Assembly: GCF_032362555.1 (NCBI RefSeq) | Contig: NC_083510.1 | Location: 8,087,501-8,151,500, forward strand | DNA: 64,000 nucleotides | Direction: 5' to 3' | Source: Amyelois transitella | Lineage: Eukaryota; Arthropoda; Insecta; Lepidoptera; Pyralidae | In this document: in pieces, positions 53,752 to 64,000 of the stretch | How positions within the stretch are numbered: position 1 is the first letter of the stretch | How the letters are laid out: the number at the start of each line of letters is the position of its first letter | Program-made: the position numbers and the translations under genes | The notes under the pieces: model-generated | The model's input: only the letters and a program-made list of their open reading frames with translations | Database searches by the model: none | What the model was told of the DNA's origin: nothing

Positions 53752-53828
53752 TGAATGTATGTCGCGTGGTTCCTGGTACTTGTTGTTGGTGGTTTTAAAA
53801 AAAGGACCACTCCACTTTTTCTGCATAG
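53752..53828 (+). repeat. SINE-like element, head only
   Basis: GTCGCGTGGTTCCTGGTAC followed by AAAGGACCACTCCACTTTTT. Confidence 0.6.
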
Positions 53829-54954
53829 CCAAATTTTGTTTTTAAGTAATTATATTTTATGTACTTACAGAAATCTTTTTTTACTGTTTAATACATGTTT
53901 TTTATATGTAGATATATTTCTATTGCAGCGTATAACTTTAGAACTACCTCATCGCTAAACATTTGCTACATGTAAATATTGCGTCGTTTGTAAACTCCCT
54001 AATTATACAGTTATACATCTATAACTTTACTAAAATAATTAGTACTATTTAAAATAATAAACATAAATGTTTACAGTGATCTAATCAAATTTCTAGTCAA
54101 TATAATAATATAAGCAAACAGTAGAAAATAAATAAAGCCGCTTGTTGAGAACTATTTTTATAATAACCTTTTTTGTATAATGTTTGCTTTTATTTTTTAT
54201 GTCTGTCACTAATTTTCATCTCAATTTGTTTTTAATAACTAACTTTAGATCCATATATTCAAAGTTTTTTTTAAAATATTTCGGTAATCTGTGATCATTC
54301 ACGTATAACAATAAAACCAATTTTACCCCCACGATAGTGGACATAAGAATCCATAATATGTTTCGTGAAATGCACAGATATATCCCCAACATGATTCATC
54401 ATTAAAGGAAAGAAACATTAGTTTATTTTCTTCGGTAAATAATTGGTAAAGCCCTTTGTTATCCTTGGACCTACATATCTGTGGTATCTAGAAAATAACC
54501 AACCAGTAATTTTTTTATCTATCTAATCATTTATTTTTCCTTTAAGAAATGTAAACTTAAAATATTGGTACAGAGGTCCGCCACCTCTATAAAAGAATTG
54601 TTTTTCTTTTTTTTATTTCAAAAAACATTTCTTTTTAAAAATAATTTACTTATAATCCAATGACGCCAACATCCAATTACCAAGTGCTTGAAATGCTCTT
54701 TGAAGAATGTTTCTCGATTCTCAGTATTCGTCTGTAATATCAATTGCTGTAAAGGTCGGTAAGCGTTGAGTGGCCGGTGGGCGACAAAAGACGTAATAGC
54801 CATTACCCTGATTACCGGCTCTGATATTTCTTAAATTGTTTGCGCCGCTCGGTAAATTGACCATTACTACAATGAAATTATACCGGTTAACGTTTCACTC
54901 TTCTCTGTGTTACCTATTGGTTAACACCCAAAGGTACATAATTATACATAGCTA

Positions 54955-55025
54955 CATATATTCCTGGCAGCGTACCCAGAGCCGAAAGTCATGAAAATAG
55001 TGAAAGGCCACTTTCAGCTGTCATT
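54955..55025 (-). repeat. SINE-like element, fragment
   Basis: GCGTACCCAGAGCCGAAAG, GTGAAAGGCCACTTTCAGCTG: 3' part of the family, reverse oriented. Confidence 0.65.
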
Positions 55026-57610
55026 TTTACCATTGGGCAGAATAAGGTCAAACGCACTCAAATTATTATTAAAACTATCCAATCAAGAAACGTAAACTCT
55101 ATTGGAAATTAGCTTATGTAGGGTAGGAAGGAATTCCGGAAACTCAATGGATTTGTTCAACCTGTTTCTTTAACCTGTATAAGCTGTTGTGATGGCGATA
55201 ATTTTATGTCCTGACAAAACCTGATACTCAAATAATACTTACCTACCTAATTATAATTCCGACCGCGAAATATGTAAATGGTTTAGTAAAAGGCTAAACA
55301 GACTGCATTCTTTTCTCATTCCAATCGCAAAGTTCTGATAGAGAAGAACAATGAAAATGGTTTATTTGTATGATTTACATCTTTAGGTTCGGTATTTCAG
55401 TCAACGAAACACATAAATTCTATCGCAAAATTAAATACGAAATATTATAATTTAATATGTGAAATAATACTCGAATCTCAATTTATCACTACAACATAAA
55501 ACAGAATAAGCACGTTTTACGTCCATCCCAGTTTCGTCCAGCCCCTGTTATGTGCGGTGAGATAATGAAAAAATATAGTGAGGCAGGTGCTAAGTGCCGC
55601 CGGGGCTATATATCAGTCCAGAAACGTCGGAAAATGCCCACGGCGATGTATTAAATTAACTTTGTCGACTTAAACAATGCCGTAATGAGAATTTCATCGC
55701 AGTACAGCCAACAACATATCACGCCGGCGTTACTGTTTGTTTTACTAGTTATTTATGACAATTATTTTTGTGTTATTTGTTATTTTAAATGCTAAAGAAA
55801 GATTTGGTAAGGTAAGTAGGTGGAAAACTTTCGACAGCATTCAGCTTCAGAAAGCTGCAGAAGCTTCTTTGTACTACGATAGATAAGTTTGGGAAAAGCC
55901 TTCAAAAGCGTTTCGTATATTCTTCCTGCTTTAACTAAACAAATTAGAGAGAATCTCCTTTTTGCTTGTATTTCCTCAATGATCTTGTAGCTGAATTCTT
56001 GGTTTTATACGGGTTATTAAGCCCCATAAATTTTGAAGGCATGATTTGAAGACAGCATACTGTATTTCTGCATAATCATCGTTTCGCATAAATGCTCATA
56101 AAGGCGAACTTCAGTTTGACATTAAAATTTATGGGTTCCAATATAAATCTCTTTCAACGACGCCATTATTGATGTTTTTAAAACCCAAAGACCTTTCTGA
56201 CCTGTTTTTTGACCCAGTAGATAAAAATATAACAATTTTGGACAAATAAACGTGCTGTCGTTTGTATAATAATATGATTAGACGAGATTGTTCCACGTGG
56301 AAAATCATATGTCTTCCACACACCGTGTTAATACATTCCAACCATTGATGTAACACGTTACTGTATTAAATTCCTATGAAGGCATTTCTAAGTTTCTATT
56401 TAAAGGAATTAAATTTAACGATTACTTAACACAAATTCTTCTATGAATGCTTCAAATATACTGAATTTTCCCGAAAAAAAACAACTCGTTACAAAAAGTA
56501 AAAAAATTAATATATTTTAAAACAATAAAAGTTAATTAACTATAACAAGGCAACGTTTAGAAAATAACTAATCCGATACCCTGGAAACTTGAAGGGGGAT
56601 AATACAGTGTGCTTGACGTTCCTAGATTGTGCGGACGCACTAGGGGTCCGCGAACAATCCCCCCATGCAAATGAGATTATTTATAGTTTAGATGACTCCA
56701 CACCGCATTGCTTATCTTCACTTGGTTTAAATATAAGCTGCCTTGACTTTAAACTGTGCCACGCCATATAGCCAGGTCATAACCGCCGTATAAACAGTTT
56801 ACATTTCTAACAATATGTATTGAGTGGGTGCTATCATTATATTTATTATTCATTAATTTCTTAGCATTCGTCATAACTACTTTATTCGTACTCTAAACAT
56901 TTTTTTCTTTTTACGTACATACTTTTATAATGTGTCCATATAATATTTATTTTTAGAGTTTTAACAAAGTGATAAAGATTTTGTTTATACTTAACAACAA
57001 AGCTCGTAATAAAAATTTACTCACAATAAATATGAATTTTAAATTTACGAATAATATGCGTAGCGTATAAGTAGCATGCATTATCAATATGATGTAAAAG
57101 TCTTTGAATAAATTCCATCATTAAAACATCCAGCTACACGTGAAATTCGAGTCTTGGCTATTGCTTTGTCTTCCCCGTTAGTAGAGGATAAAAACGTATG
57201 TGTATTACTAACGAGGGCACAATAATATTGATATATTTTCAATCTATTATGTGGATAATTAATTGATACTGCATTTTAGGATTACCACGACACACCCTGC
57301 GTTCATGATACCATTTCTGTACCTCATTACTGACGTTGGTACTTAATGTTGTTGGGAAAAAATAAATCATAGATATATAGATAGTTTTCAACATAGACTT
57401 CCCTTCCTCCCTATGAGCCTGTTTAAACTTAACACAGTCATTCCGTTATAATTTCCGAGAACTAAAACTACGCAGGTGTTTCAACACAACTACCCAAGCT
57501 GTAACCCTTATTTAAATGTATAATTTCACCTTTATTTTTCTTCTCTTACATACATTTACTATTTTTAACTGAGCGTGGCGTAGGCTTATTTGACTAAGCA
57601 GGTATAAAAA

Positions 57611-57630
57611 GTAAGTAAGTACTTACTTAC
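57611..57630. repeat. 20-bp perfect palindrome
   Basis: GTAAGTAAGTACTTACTTAC, built of GTAA/TTAC units; possibly a collapsed simple repeat. Confidence 0.85.
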
Positions 57631-59051
57631 AAGAATATTTTTTTTGTATTAAATTATAAATAACGATACGCTTTTCTACGTTGAGTAGACACTATAATTA
57701 CGTGCTTTCATATCTAAATGTCAACTAAAAATATATATGTCTCAGAGAATGATTTATGTACGTACGTAATTACATATAACACTAACTTTTGCCCAGGTTT
57801 TGCTCCTTTCGGAATCAAATATCCTTTCTGGGCTTTCACAGAGTCATAGAGTGGTGTCATAAAATAGAAATTACATAAATTATTATTATTTTTTTTTGTA
57901 ATTTATTAATTAAGAAAACAGTAATATGCATGCCCATGGTCTAAAAAGCTGCAGGCCGGACAATGTCCCCGAAGCAAGAGGTTGAACTGAACACGCCACG
58001 ATGAAAGCGAGAAACAGAGATACAACAGTAATTTCAAGATTAACTAAGCAAAAGGACTGTAATGGATTGGCATCTTAAAACCAACGCTAATGACTTCATT
58101 CCAAGCGACCCGATTCAAGACAGGTCTAAACCCTGGACTCAACTTTTAATAATACTTCATAAATACTTTGTAGACTCTTTTGTTCAACAAAAGTTTCAAG
58201 TTATTTATCTTCAAAATTTCCATTTATGAAAACGGTCACCTTGTATGAGTATAACTTTGGAACTGTTATAAGGGTTTACAGGAAAATCTAATATTCAGTA
58301 AATTACTTTATCTTTTTTTTAGATATTTATATAGAATGTTTTGTGGATACCAATTTATTTGTCTCTTATGAAATATATTTTTACCGGAATCTTTAAGTAA
58401 AAGTTTGGGTAACTAAGATGATTCACGCACGTCTTTACAAAAAGATGATGCGATTACGCGAATAATTACTTCGTTGAGTACCCAACCTTATAACGGATAG
58501 ACTTAAAACATTCATGTTTAATTAAGAATAAGTTACAAACCGACGTTCTTAAATTAACTTTAAAGTCTTCAAACAAGTTTCAGTTGACTGACTAAAAATT
58601 ATACTTCTGAATCTCAAAGCTCTCGAACCAATTACGTAATTAACTCGTTTTGATGTCGAAACTTGGAATGAATTATTTATTGTATTATTTATATATAACT
58701 ATGTATATAATTACTATTTATTATATTATTACAATGTATTGTCGCGTATTTATAACTACAATGATAAATTTGTTATTTATAATCCACCACTAATAATATA
58801 AATAAGCCTACGTATAAATACCTAAATGGCTGTGATGCGCGAATTCTTAAACTTTGTCAAATTTTATCACAATAGCCTATTTTTATTTATATACTGTCAT
58901 TAGCTTCTATTTGTTCTTATTTTACAAAATATGTAGATAAATAAAACTTTGATATTTTATAATTATTATAAGGGAAAATATTTAAACCAAACGTGAGAGG
59001 TCACTAGTCAACATCTATACAATACTAACTGTAGCAATGATAGCGTAGGGT

Positions 59052-59123
59052 AAACAAACCCTCTTAGTCTAAAGGCTGAGAGTACCTAGATACTCTCAGG
59101 CTTTACACTAAAAGGGCTTGTTT
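59052..59123. repeat. Near-perfect 33-bp hairpin, 6-nt loop
   Basis: Left arm 59052-59084 and right arm 59091-59123 pair over 33 bp with four mismatches (AGGCTGAGAGTA opposite TACTCTCAGGCT at the loop side). The size and imperfect stem resemble a miRNA precursor, though the loop CCTAGA is short. It could instead be a short MITE remnant: TA lies next to the left arm and near the right one. Confidence 0.8.
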
Positions 59124-59261
59124 GATAAAATATAGGTATCTATCTCAAGACTATAGTAATATGTAATATGAAATTTAGTTATGTTTATTTAAATTTCAAA
59201 ATCCTTGATTTATTGTATGTAGTTAGTTATGTAAAAACATCTTCAGGGAAAACTAAAAACA

Positions 59262-59345
59262 GGCTGAACGTGTCTTTCAGTGTTTTCAAGACTGTTGGCT
59301 CTGTCCCGCAAGGGATAAAGACGTGATGATATGTATGTATGTATC
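59262..59345 (+). repeat. SINE-like element, 3' end only
   Basis: CAGGCTGAACGTGTCTTTCAG, CAAGACTGTTGGCTCTGTC, CCGCAAGGGATAAAGACGTG and (TATG)n. Five bases of the CTACCCC box are lost. Confidence 0.85.
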
Positions 59346-59664
59346 TTCAGGGACTTCTCACGTGATTTTTACCAACTGTATTGTATATGTTACCTTTACA
59401 CTACCTATGTATTCAGAGGTAAACAAAAAGTAAGTAATATAAAACTGCGAACGTGAATGAGTCCGCTGACATCAGAAAGTATTTATCAGATTATACTGAC
59501 AATGTATAAAAAAGCTAATATTTTGTACTCTATTATATAAAAGTCATACAAATATGGTACATTTCTTTACTAACATATCTGCACCCTGAAAGACGGTAGA
59601 CGAAGTTATACAACATCCGAAGAAAAGAAAATACCTATAGAGTTATCCATTTAAAATCACTATT

Positions 59665-59712
59665 TTGACACGGAGTAAAACGCCCTACCAACTGCACTAT
59701 CTCGTCGGAACT
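59665..59712 (-). repeat. tRNA-derived SINE head (A-box part)
   Basis: In reverse complement: CGACGAGATAGTGCAGTTGG then TAGGGCGTTTTACTCCG, which resembles the 5' half of a tRNA gene with an A box. The second half is missing. Confidence 0.45.
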
Positions 59713-61449
59713 AGTAATAAATCAATGTATTTTTTCAGAAATATTATTCAATATCCCTTTCGAATAGTCTCAACCCAATATTTTATTTCCTTGGAAATTG
59801 CAAAGTGAACTCTACGTTATATGCATTATTGTGTCATATTCCATAAAAATACAAAGTGCATCTTTGAGTTTAACAACCCGAGGCTTTTTGTAAACAATGA
59901 CTGGCGCATGAGATTAAGATATTAAAGTGGAAAACAGTGTTATGTTTTGTTAAAAAACACAGAATCGCTAAGTTTATAGAAATTCCAATTATAATCCGAT
60001 TTCTATGTTTCCCATAACATATATCTATAACTAACTTTAGAGCCATCTCTGAATCATCCTCTGCTTCCCTTATTACCTAGTAAAAATGTACTTTTGGAAT
60101 ACTTCTATCGGTACATTTGGTATCTTAATACCAAAAATGGCGAATTGAGTTGCAAAAAAACACAATGAGAATTAACAAAAAATCAGGCGATTGTAAAAGC
60201 TTCTAAAATAAATACACAAGTCATTTCTAATTCAATTGGATTTGAAAAGCTTTCAGTCAGTACATAGTTGGGCAAACATTTTGCAATCTTGTCATATTTA
60301 TTGTTACCTTTCTTAATTTAAAAAATACGCTATACAATACGTTCTTGCGGCGGCGGCAGTTGTAAAACGACGTGGTTTGCGGTTTGGTGGTTACCGTCCT
60401 AAAAGGCTAAAAGCATTGCTATGTCAAGGAAATGTGTTTGGAACTTCGTCAACTTTATTAACAACATTAAATGAACGTTTTCCTCGTGTAAAATTTGAGT
60501 GTATTAGCGACACGAGGGCTGGCAGAGCATTGAAAGGCATTGAGAATAGAGAATGCCACAATAGGTTCGTTTGGTTGATGGCACAGACCGATTTCATTGT
60601 ATGCCCACTGAATAGACTTACGAAACTATTTTACAATGGCGACAGTTCGTCACGAAATGACTATATCATACTAATTTCCAATTTTCACGTTCAATTTCCA
60701 GCTATAAATTTGTAATACGAGAATCTTTTGGATTCCTACTCATTTATCACTATACGAATGAATCAATTTCAGATTTCTTGCCTTTTTGTATAAAAATAAA
60801 GCACAAATTCGAACGTTCTGCAAGGGAAGGGTAAAATAGTCGAAGATCTCTATTCTATTGTAAAAGTCTCAAATGTAAAATTAAACTGTCTTCAAAGGTT
60901 TTAAACGGGCTTTTTGTAATACAATAATTTAAATTTACTGATGAAATTAAACCAACGAAAAGACCGGGGAAATAGAATCTATTAACTTTTCCAAAAGAGA
61001 AAAAAACTTTCGAAGGAAATTGGATGTTCAACGGTAATTTAATGAATATTTGTAGAGGATCTTTTGCTCTCTCCAATGTTATCAAAAATATTTGAAAGTT
61101 AAGTTATATCATGTCGAGATTTTAGAATAAGGTGAAGGTAGAGTATATAAAATCCTTTTTAACTGCGTGTTAAGAGGATAAAGTGGGAAGTTACCTGGCG
61201 TCGTCGTATTAGTTGTTTATTGCGGGCGTAGGAAGGTAAGCCGCTGTAAACCGTAATCTTCGTCCATGGGGTATTTCAAAATAGGATTACAGTAAAAATA
61301 TAAATAATTTATTGAAAAACTGATGACGTTAAATTAGTATTCGAGTCAAATTATAACTGAAATAAAAATTTATATTAAAACATAAACAATTACCATAAAA
61401 GTTTTTAAGGGCATAGAAATCAGAATAATATTCTGGGGTTTGAACGCAC

Positions 61450-61530
61450 ATTTACAACTCTGTTATCTCGATTCCATTATAAAGCTCTGTCTACTCCGTA
61501 AAGAGAAAAGTTGTGATACATACATTTTTT
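61450..61530 (+). repeat. SINE-like element, tail remnant
   Basis: TCGATTCCATTATAAAGCTC, TGTCTACTCCGTAAAGAG and TGTGATACATACAT. Confidence 0.5.
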
Positions 61531-63079
61531 TATGTACTCTTCTTAACTTTTAATTAAAAAGTGGAAACTAATGTTAAAATGTTTTACCAAGAGCGCAGAC
61601 TTTAAAAATAAAAAGGTTTATTTACATAGGCCTATTTTTTACCCCATCTTTGTTCCTCAGTTACTAATATTTCATCATTAATTAACACCATACTAAAAAT
61701 ACCAATAAATTGTTGTACTTATAAAATTTACTTAACATAGAGAAAAACTCGGACTCAATGAGTTTGCAGGTAAATAGTGTTACGAAAAATAAAAATCTTT
61801 TGTTAACAAAAATCTAATTTCACCTCGTTTTTTTTATAAAACGGTAAATGAATAAATCCTTTATTATAATTTGTTTATAAGGATAATACCAAACCAAGTA
61901 TACACGATACCACTCTCGTTAGAGTTTGTTGTCTTCTGTCTTCAAGTCTCCCACTGCCAGAGGTGAATCGCAACCCATTAGCATTTATATTAGCCGTTAA
62001 GAAAACAGCTTTGCGCAATTTGAGCTAAATTAGATTACAGCTCGATTCTCCGCCGTAATAACCTTAACAGACCTGCTTACACCCATAACCATAATAATTA
62101 ATAAACTTAGCGGCTTAATCACTTTTGTGTCTCTTTTAGAGTGGTTTCGGGTATTTTACGGGCTTTGAGTGTGTAAAGACATTTTTAAGCAGTTATTCAA
62201 TTTAAATTGAGAAAGTTTTTGCTTTTTAAGTTTGTTTTTTTTAAGGTATACTTAGGTTGTACATTGCGAGATTGAATAAATCTAATAGGTATTGCGTAAA
62301 AAATTTTTATTAGAATAAAGTATTATTAAAACTGTTTCTTTGATTGCTGAATATTAATTTTAAAAGAATCGCTTTTCTCTTTTTTAATTTTTATAAGTAT
62401 AATTATTTAAAAGTAAAATTTTATATTTTCTTTAAGATAATTCTTAAAAACTCAACGCATGCACCACATATGCCACATACGCCATTTTTGCATTTTCCTT
62501 GTTATATGGCCTGCCGCCGTGCTTCGGGGCCTGGGGTCCGCTTGCCAACATCTTTCCACTTCTCGGATCTGCAAAGTCCTTAGTTCGTTAGTAACCGAAT
62601 ACGTCATTAAACATTTCTTTTCACTATCTCCCTAATGATATTGAGTAAGCTACGTTAATAAAAAAAACGGATCGCCTAGCGATCTCTATGCATTTCATAG
62701 TTCACGAGATAATTTCTCATTACAATTTAATTGCTTCGCAAAGTTATTCAGAAGTTATGTTTCCCTCATTATAAATTTTCTATGGGCATGACACAACTTT
62801 ACGGTACGAGTAATAATATAATATAATGCGCATATTTTCTAATGGATTCTTACATTTTCTTCACTACTCCAGTCCAGTAGGAGTCGTGTGCATTATTTAT
62901 ATAGGTATGTACTGTTTATAATTTTATAGTTTACGTAGTAAATAAGTTCATAATGCGAAACTGTATTTTTAACCAGGTTATAATTGAGCAATAAACCAGT
63001 CAAAGTTACAGTACAGAGTACATTAAACATTCACTGATGCAAAAACATGTCGAAATTTTTTTTTCTGCCGATATTCAGG

Positions 63080-63155
63080 CACATACACATATTTATAAAA
63101 TCACACCCCTTTCCCGAAGGAGTAGGCGGACTGCATCTTTCAAGGCACGACACCA
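63080..63155 (-). repeat. LINE 3'-tail fragment
   Basis: TATAAAATCACACCCCTTTCC, CGAAGGAGTAGGCGGACTGC, then TTCAAGGCACGACACCAT. Confidence 0.75.
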
Positions 63156-63487
63156 TATTATAAAAAAAAATATTAAAATTTCACACATGTTAAAAATACT
63201 TTCTTACGTCTATTTTAAGCAGATTTTGTATAATTAAAACGTACACTGTAAGTCATTCACACGAGGTAACCTATTTTAGGACATTTGGGTCGAAACATGT
63301 AGCCATTCGGGATGATTCAAAAAGCCTCGCGCTTGTGTTCACGGACAAAAGTCGTTCGTCATTTAAGTTTTATGACAATGCACTAAGGTTTAAAATTAAA
63401 TAATGTCTGTGCGGCGCCTGTTACAGAAATGACGCCACGTGGAAATCAATTACAATTTATTCACCTACCATGCATACCGATCCCAAA

Positions 63488-63542
63488 ATGGGAAGTATAA
63501 TGGTAATGCATTACAGTAATGCGTTACCATTATACTTCCCAT
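63488..63542. repeat. Near-perfect 27-bp inverted repeat, 1-nt spacer
   Basis: Arms 63488-63514 and 63516-63542 (ATGGGAAGTATAATGGTAA at the outer left, TTACCATTATACTTCCCAT at the outer right) pair with one mismatch. The spacer is a single A. Confidence 0.92.
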
Positions 63543-64000
63543 GCACGTGCATGAATTAAAGTGGGTCCATCAGTATGCGATTTTACTGTAGCTTTAAAAT
63601 TAACCATATATGTTCTCATTCTATTATCTTTCAAATGATCTTGGGAAATTTATATCTGTCCAGTACTTTGAATATATTTTAAAAGAGCAATAAATATTTA
63701 CTATTAATAAATTATTATAAATACGAGATATTTATATGTGTTCTCATTAGTTTGTGACAGTACTTTAGCGTGAATGCAACTCCCATGAGAGCCGCTACAA
63801 TACATACAGATTAAATTGGTGTCCGGAGAAATTAGACAATTCTGACGACCTAGTTAAAATGCCATCGGTTAAAATTTTAACGTGGCATAAAGGGAAATGC
63901 TTTGAAAATCATCATTTTAAGTTACCCTTCACACATTTCATCATCTATTTAAATCACCCCTTATACATTTTATTCTGGCGTGTGTTTTAATAGCACCTCC

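Larger units (their letters stand above)
45905..54600. other. Gene-free AT-rich stretch with repeat fragments
   Basis: No coding exon recognised on either strand. It holds the SINE and LINE fragments listed separately. If the candidate exon at 45480 is real, this would be its first intron. Confidence 0.5.
54601..64000. other. Gene-free stretch with small non-repeat islands
   Basis: No exon recognised. Less AT-rich, non-repetitive islands stand out at about 54640-54900, 55500-55740, 56590-56800, 61920-62110 and 63380-63480. They contain homeodomain-type TAATTA cores and, at 56665-56672, an octamer ATGCAAAT. The open frame 60377-60715 has no recognisable family motif. Two hairpins (59052, 63488) are listed separately. 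Confidence 0.4.

Noticed and set aside
60360..60373. GTTGTAAAACGACG, resembling part of an M13 sequencing primer (vector contamination?)
   Set aside because: Only 14 bases match, and the flanks are not vector sequence; chance is adequate.
60377..60715. 112-codon open frame in the gene desert
   Set aside because: No family motif, no splice context, no codon pattern unlike the neighbourhood; likely chance.

Overview
The window is nuclear DNA of an insect, almost certainly a moth or butterfly (Lepidoptera). Evidence: AT-rich sequence, spliced genes with GT-AG introns, proteins matching animal housekeeping families over their full length, and many dispersed repeats of types familiar from Lepidoptera (a SINE with a TATG-repeat tail, a LINE sharing that tail, a family ending in CACAGCTAGT, hAT-like MITEs). 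No bacterial, viral or CRISPR content was found. All exon models were assembled by hand from reading frame, splice sites and remembered family sequence; no database search was run.

Gene-bearing half (1.6-41.2 kb). Six intact genes: (1) 1601-14297 minus, a choline transporter-like protein of the SLC44A1/CTL1 type, 11 exons, 668 aa. (2) 15722-16340 plus, mitochondrial ribosomal protein mL55, 2 exons, 113 aa. (3) 17821-20601 plus, BRISC/BRCA1-A subunit BRE (BABAM2), 7 exons, 367 aa. (4) 21026-23564 minus, holocytochrome c synthase HCCS, 4 exons, 257 aa. (5) 24561-30871 plus, DUF4743 plus Nudix hydrolase of the Tnr3/YJR142W type, 7 exons, 330 aa. (6) 34586-41226 minus, methionine aminopeptidase 2, 8 exons, 470 aa. 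BRE and HCCS converge; HCCS and the Nudix gene diverge from a shared upstream region of about 1 kb; the Nudix gene and MetAP2 converge. The genes do not form a pathway. Two serve mitochondria (mL55, HCCS); the others are general metabolism, protein processing and ubiquitin signalling.

Within this half, the last MetAP2 intron carries a broken YqaJ-type (lambda-exonuclease-fold) gene on the opposite strand and a small hAT-like MITE. Two further TIR elements with perfect 8-bp target duplications lie just upstream of BRE and in intron 5 of the Nudix gene. CTL1 introns hold several SINE or Helitron-like copies and an unexplained set of five direct copies of a 23-bp motif.

Right part (41.2-64 kb). 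I find no coding exon here. It is AT-rich with scattered SINE and LINE fragments, a few GC-richer non-repeat islands and two near-perfect hairpins. A GC-rich block ending in a good splice donor (45.48-45.90 kb) may be an untranslated first exon of a plus-strand gene with a long first intron, which would explain the desert.

Most notable: the nested YqaJ pseudogene, three MITE insertions datable by their duplications, the SINE/LINE pair with a common 3' tail, the 23-bp motif cluster, and four short near-perfect hairpins. No clearly new biological system could be demonstrated.
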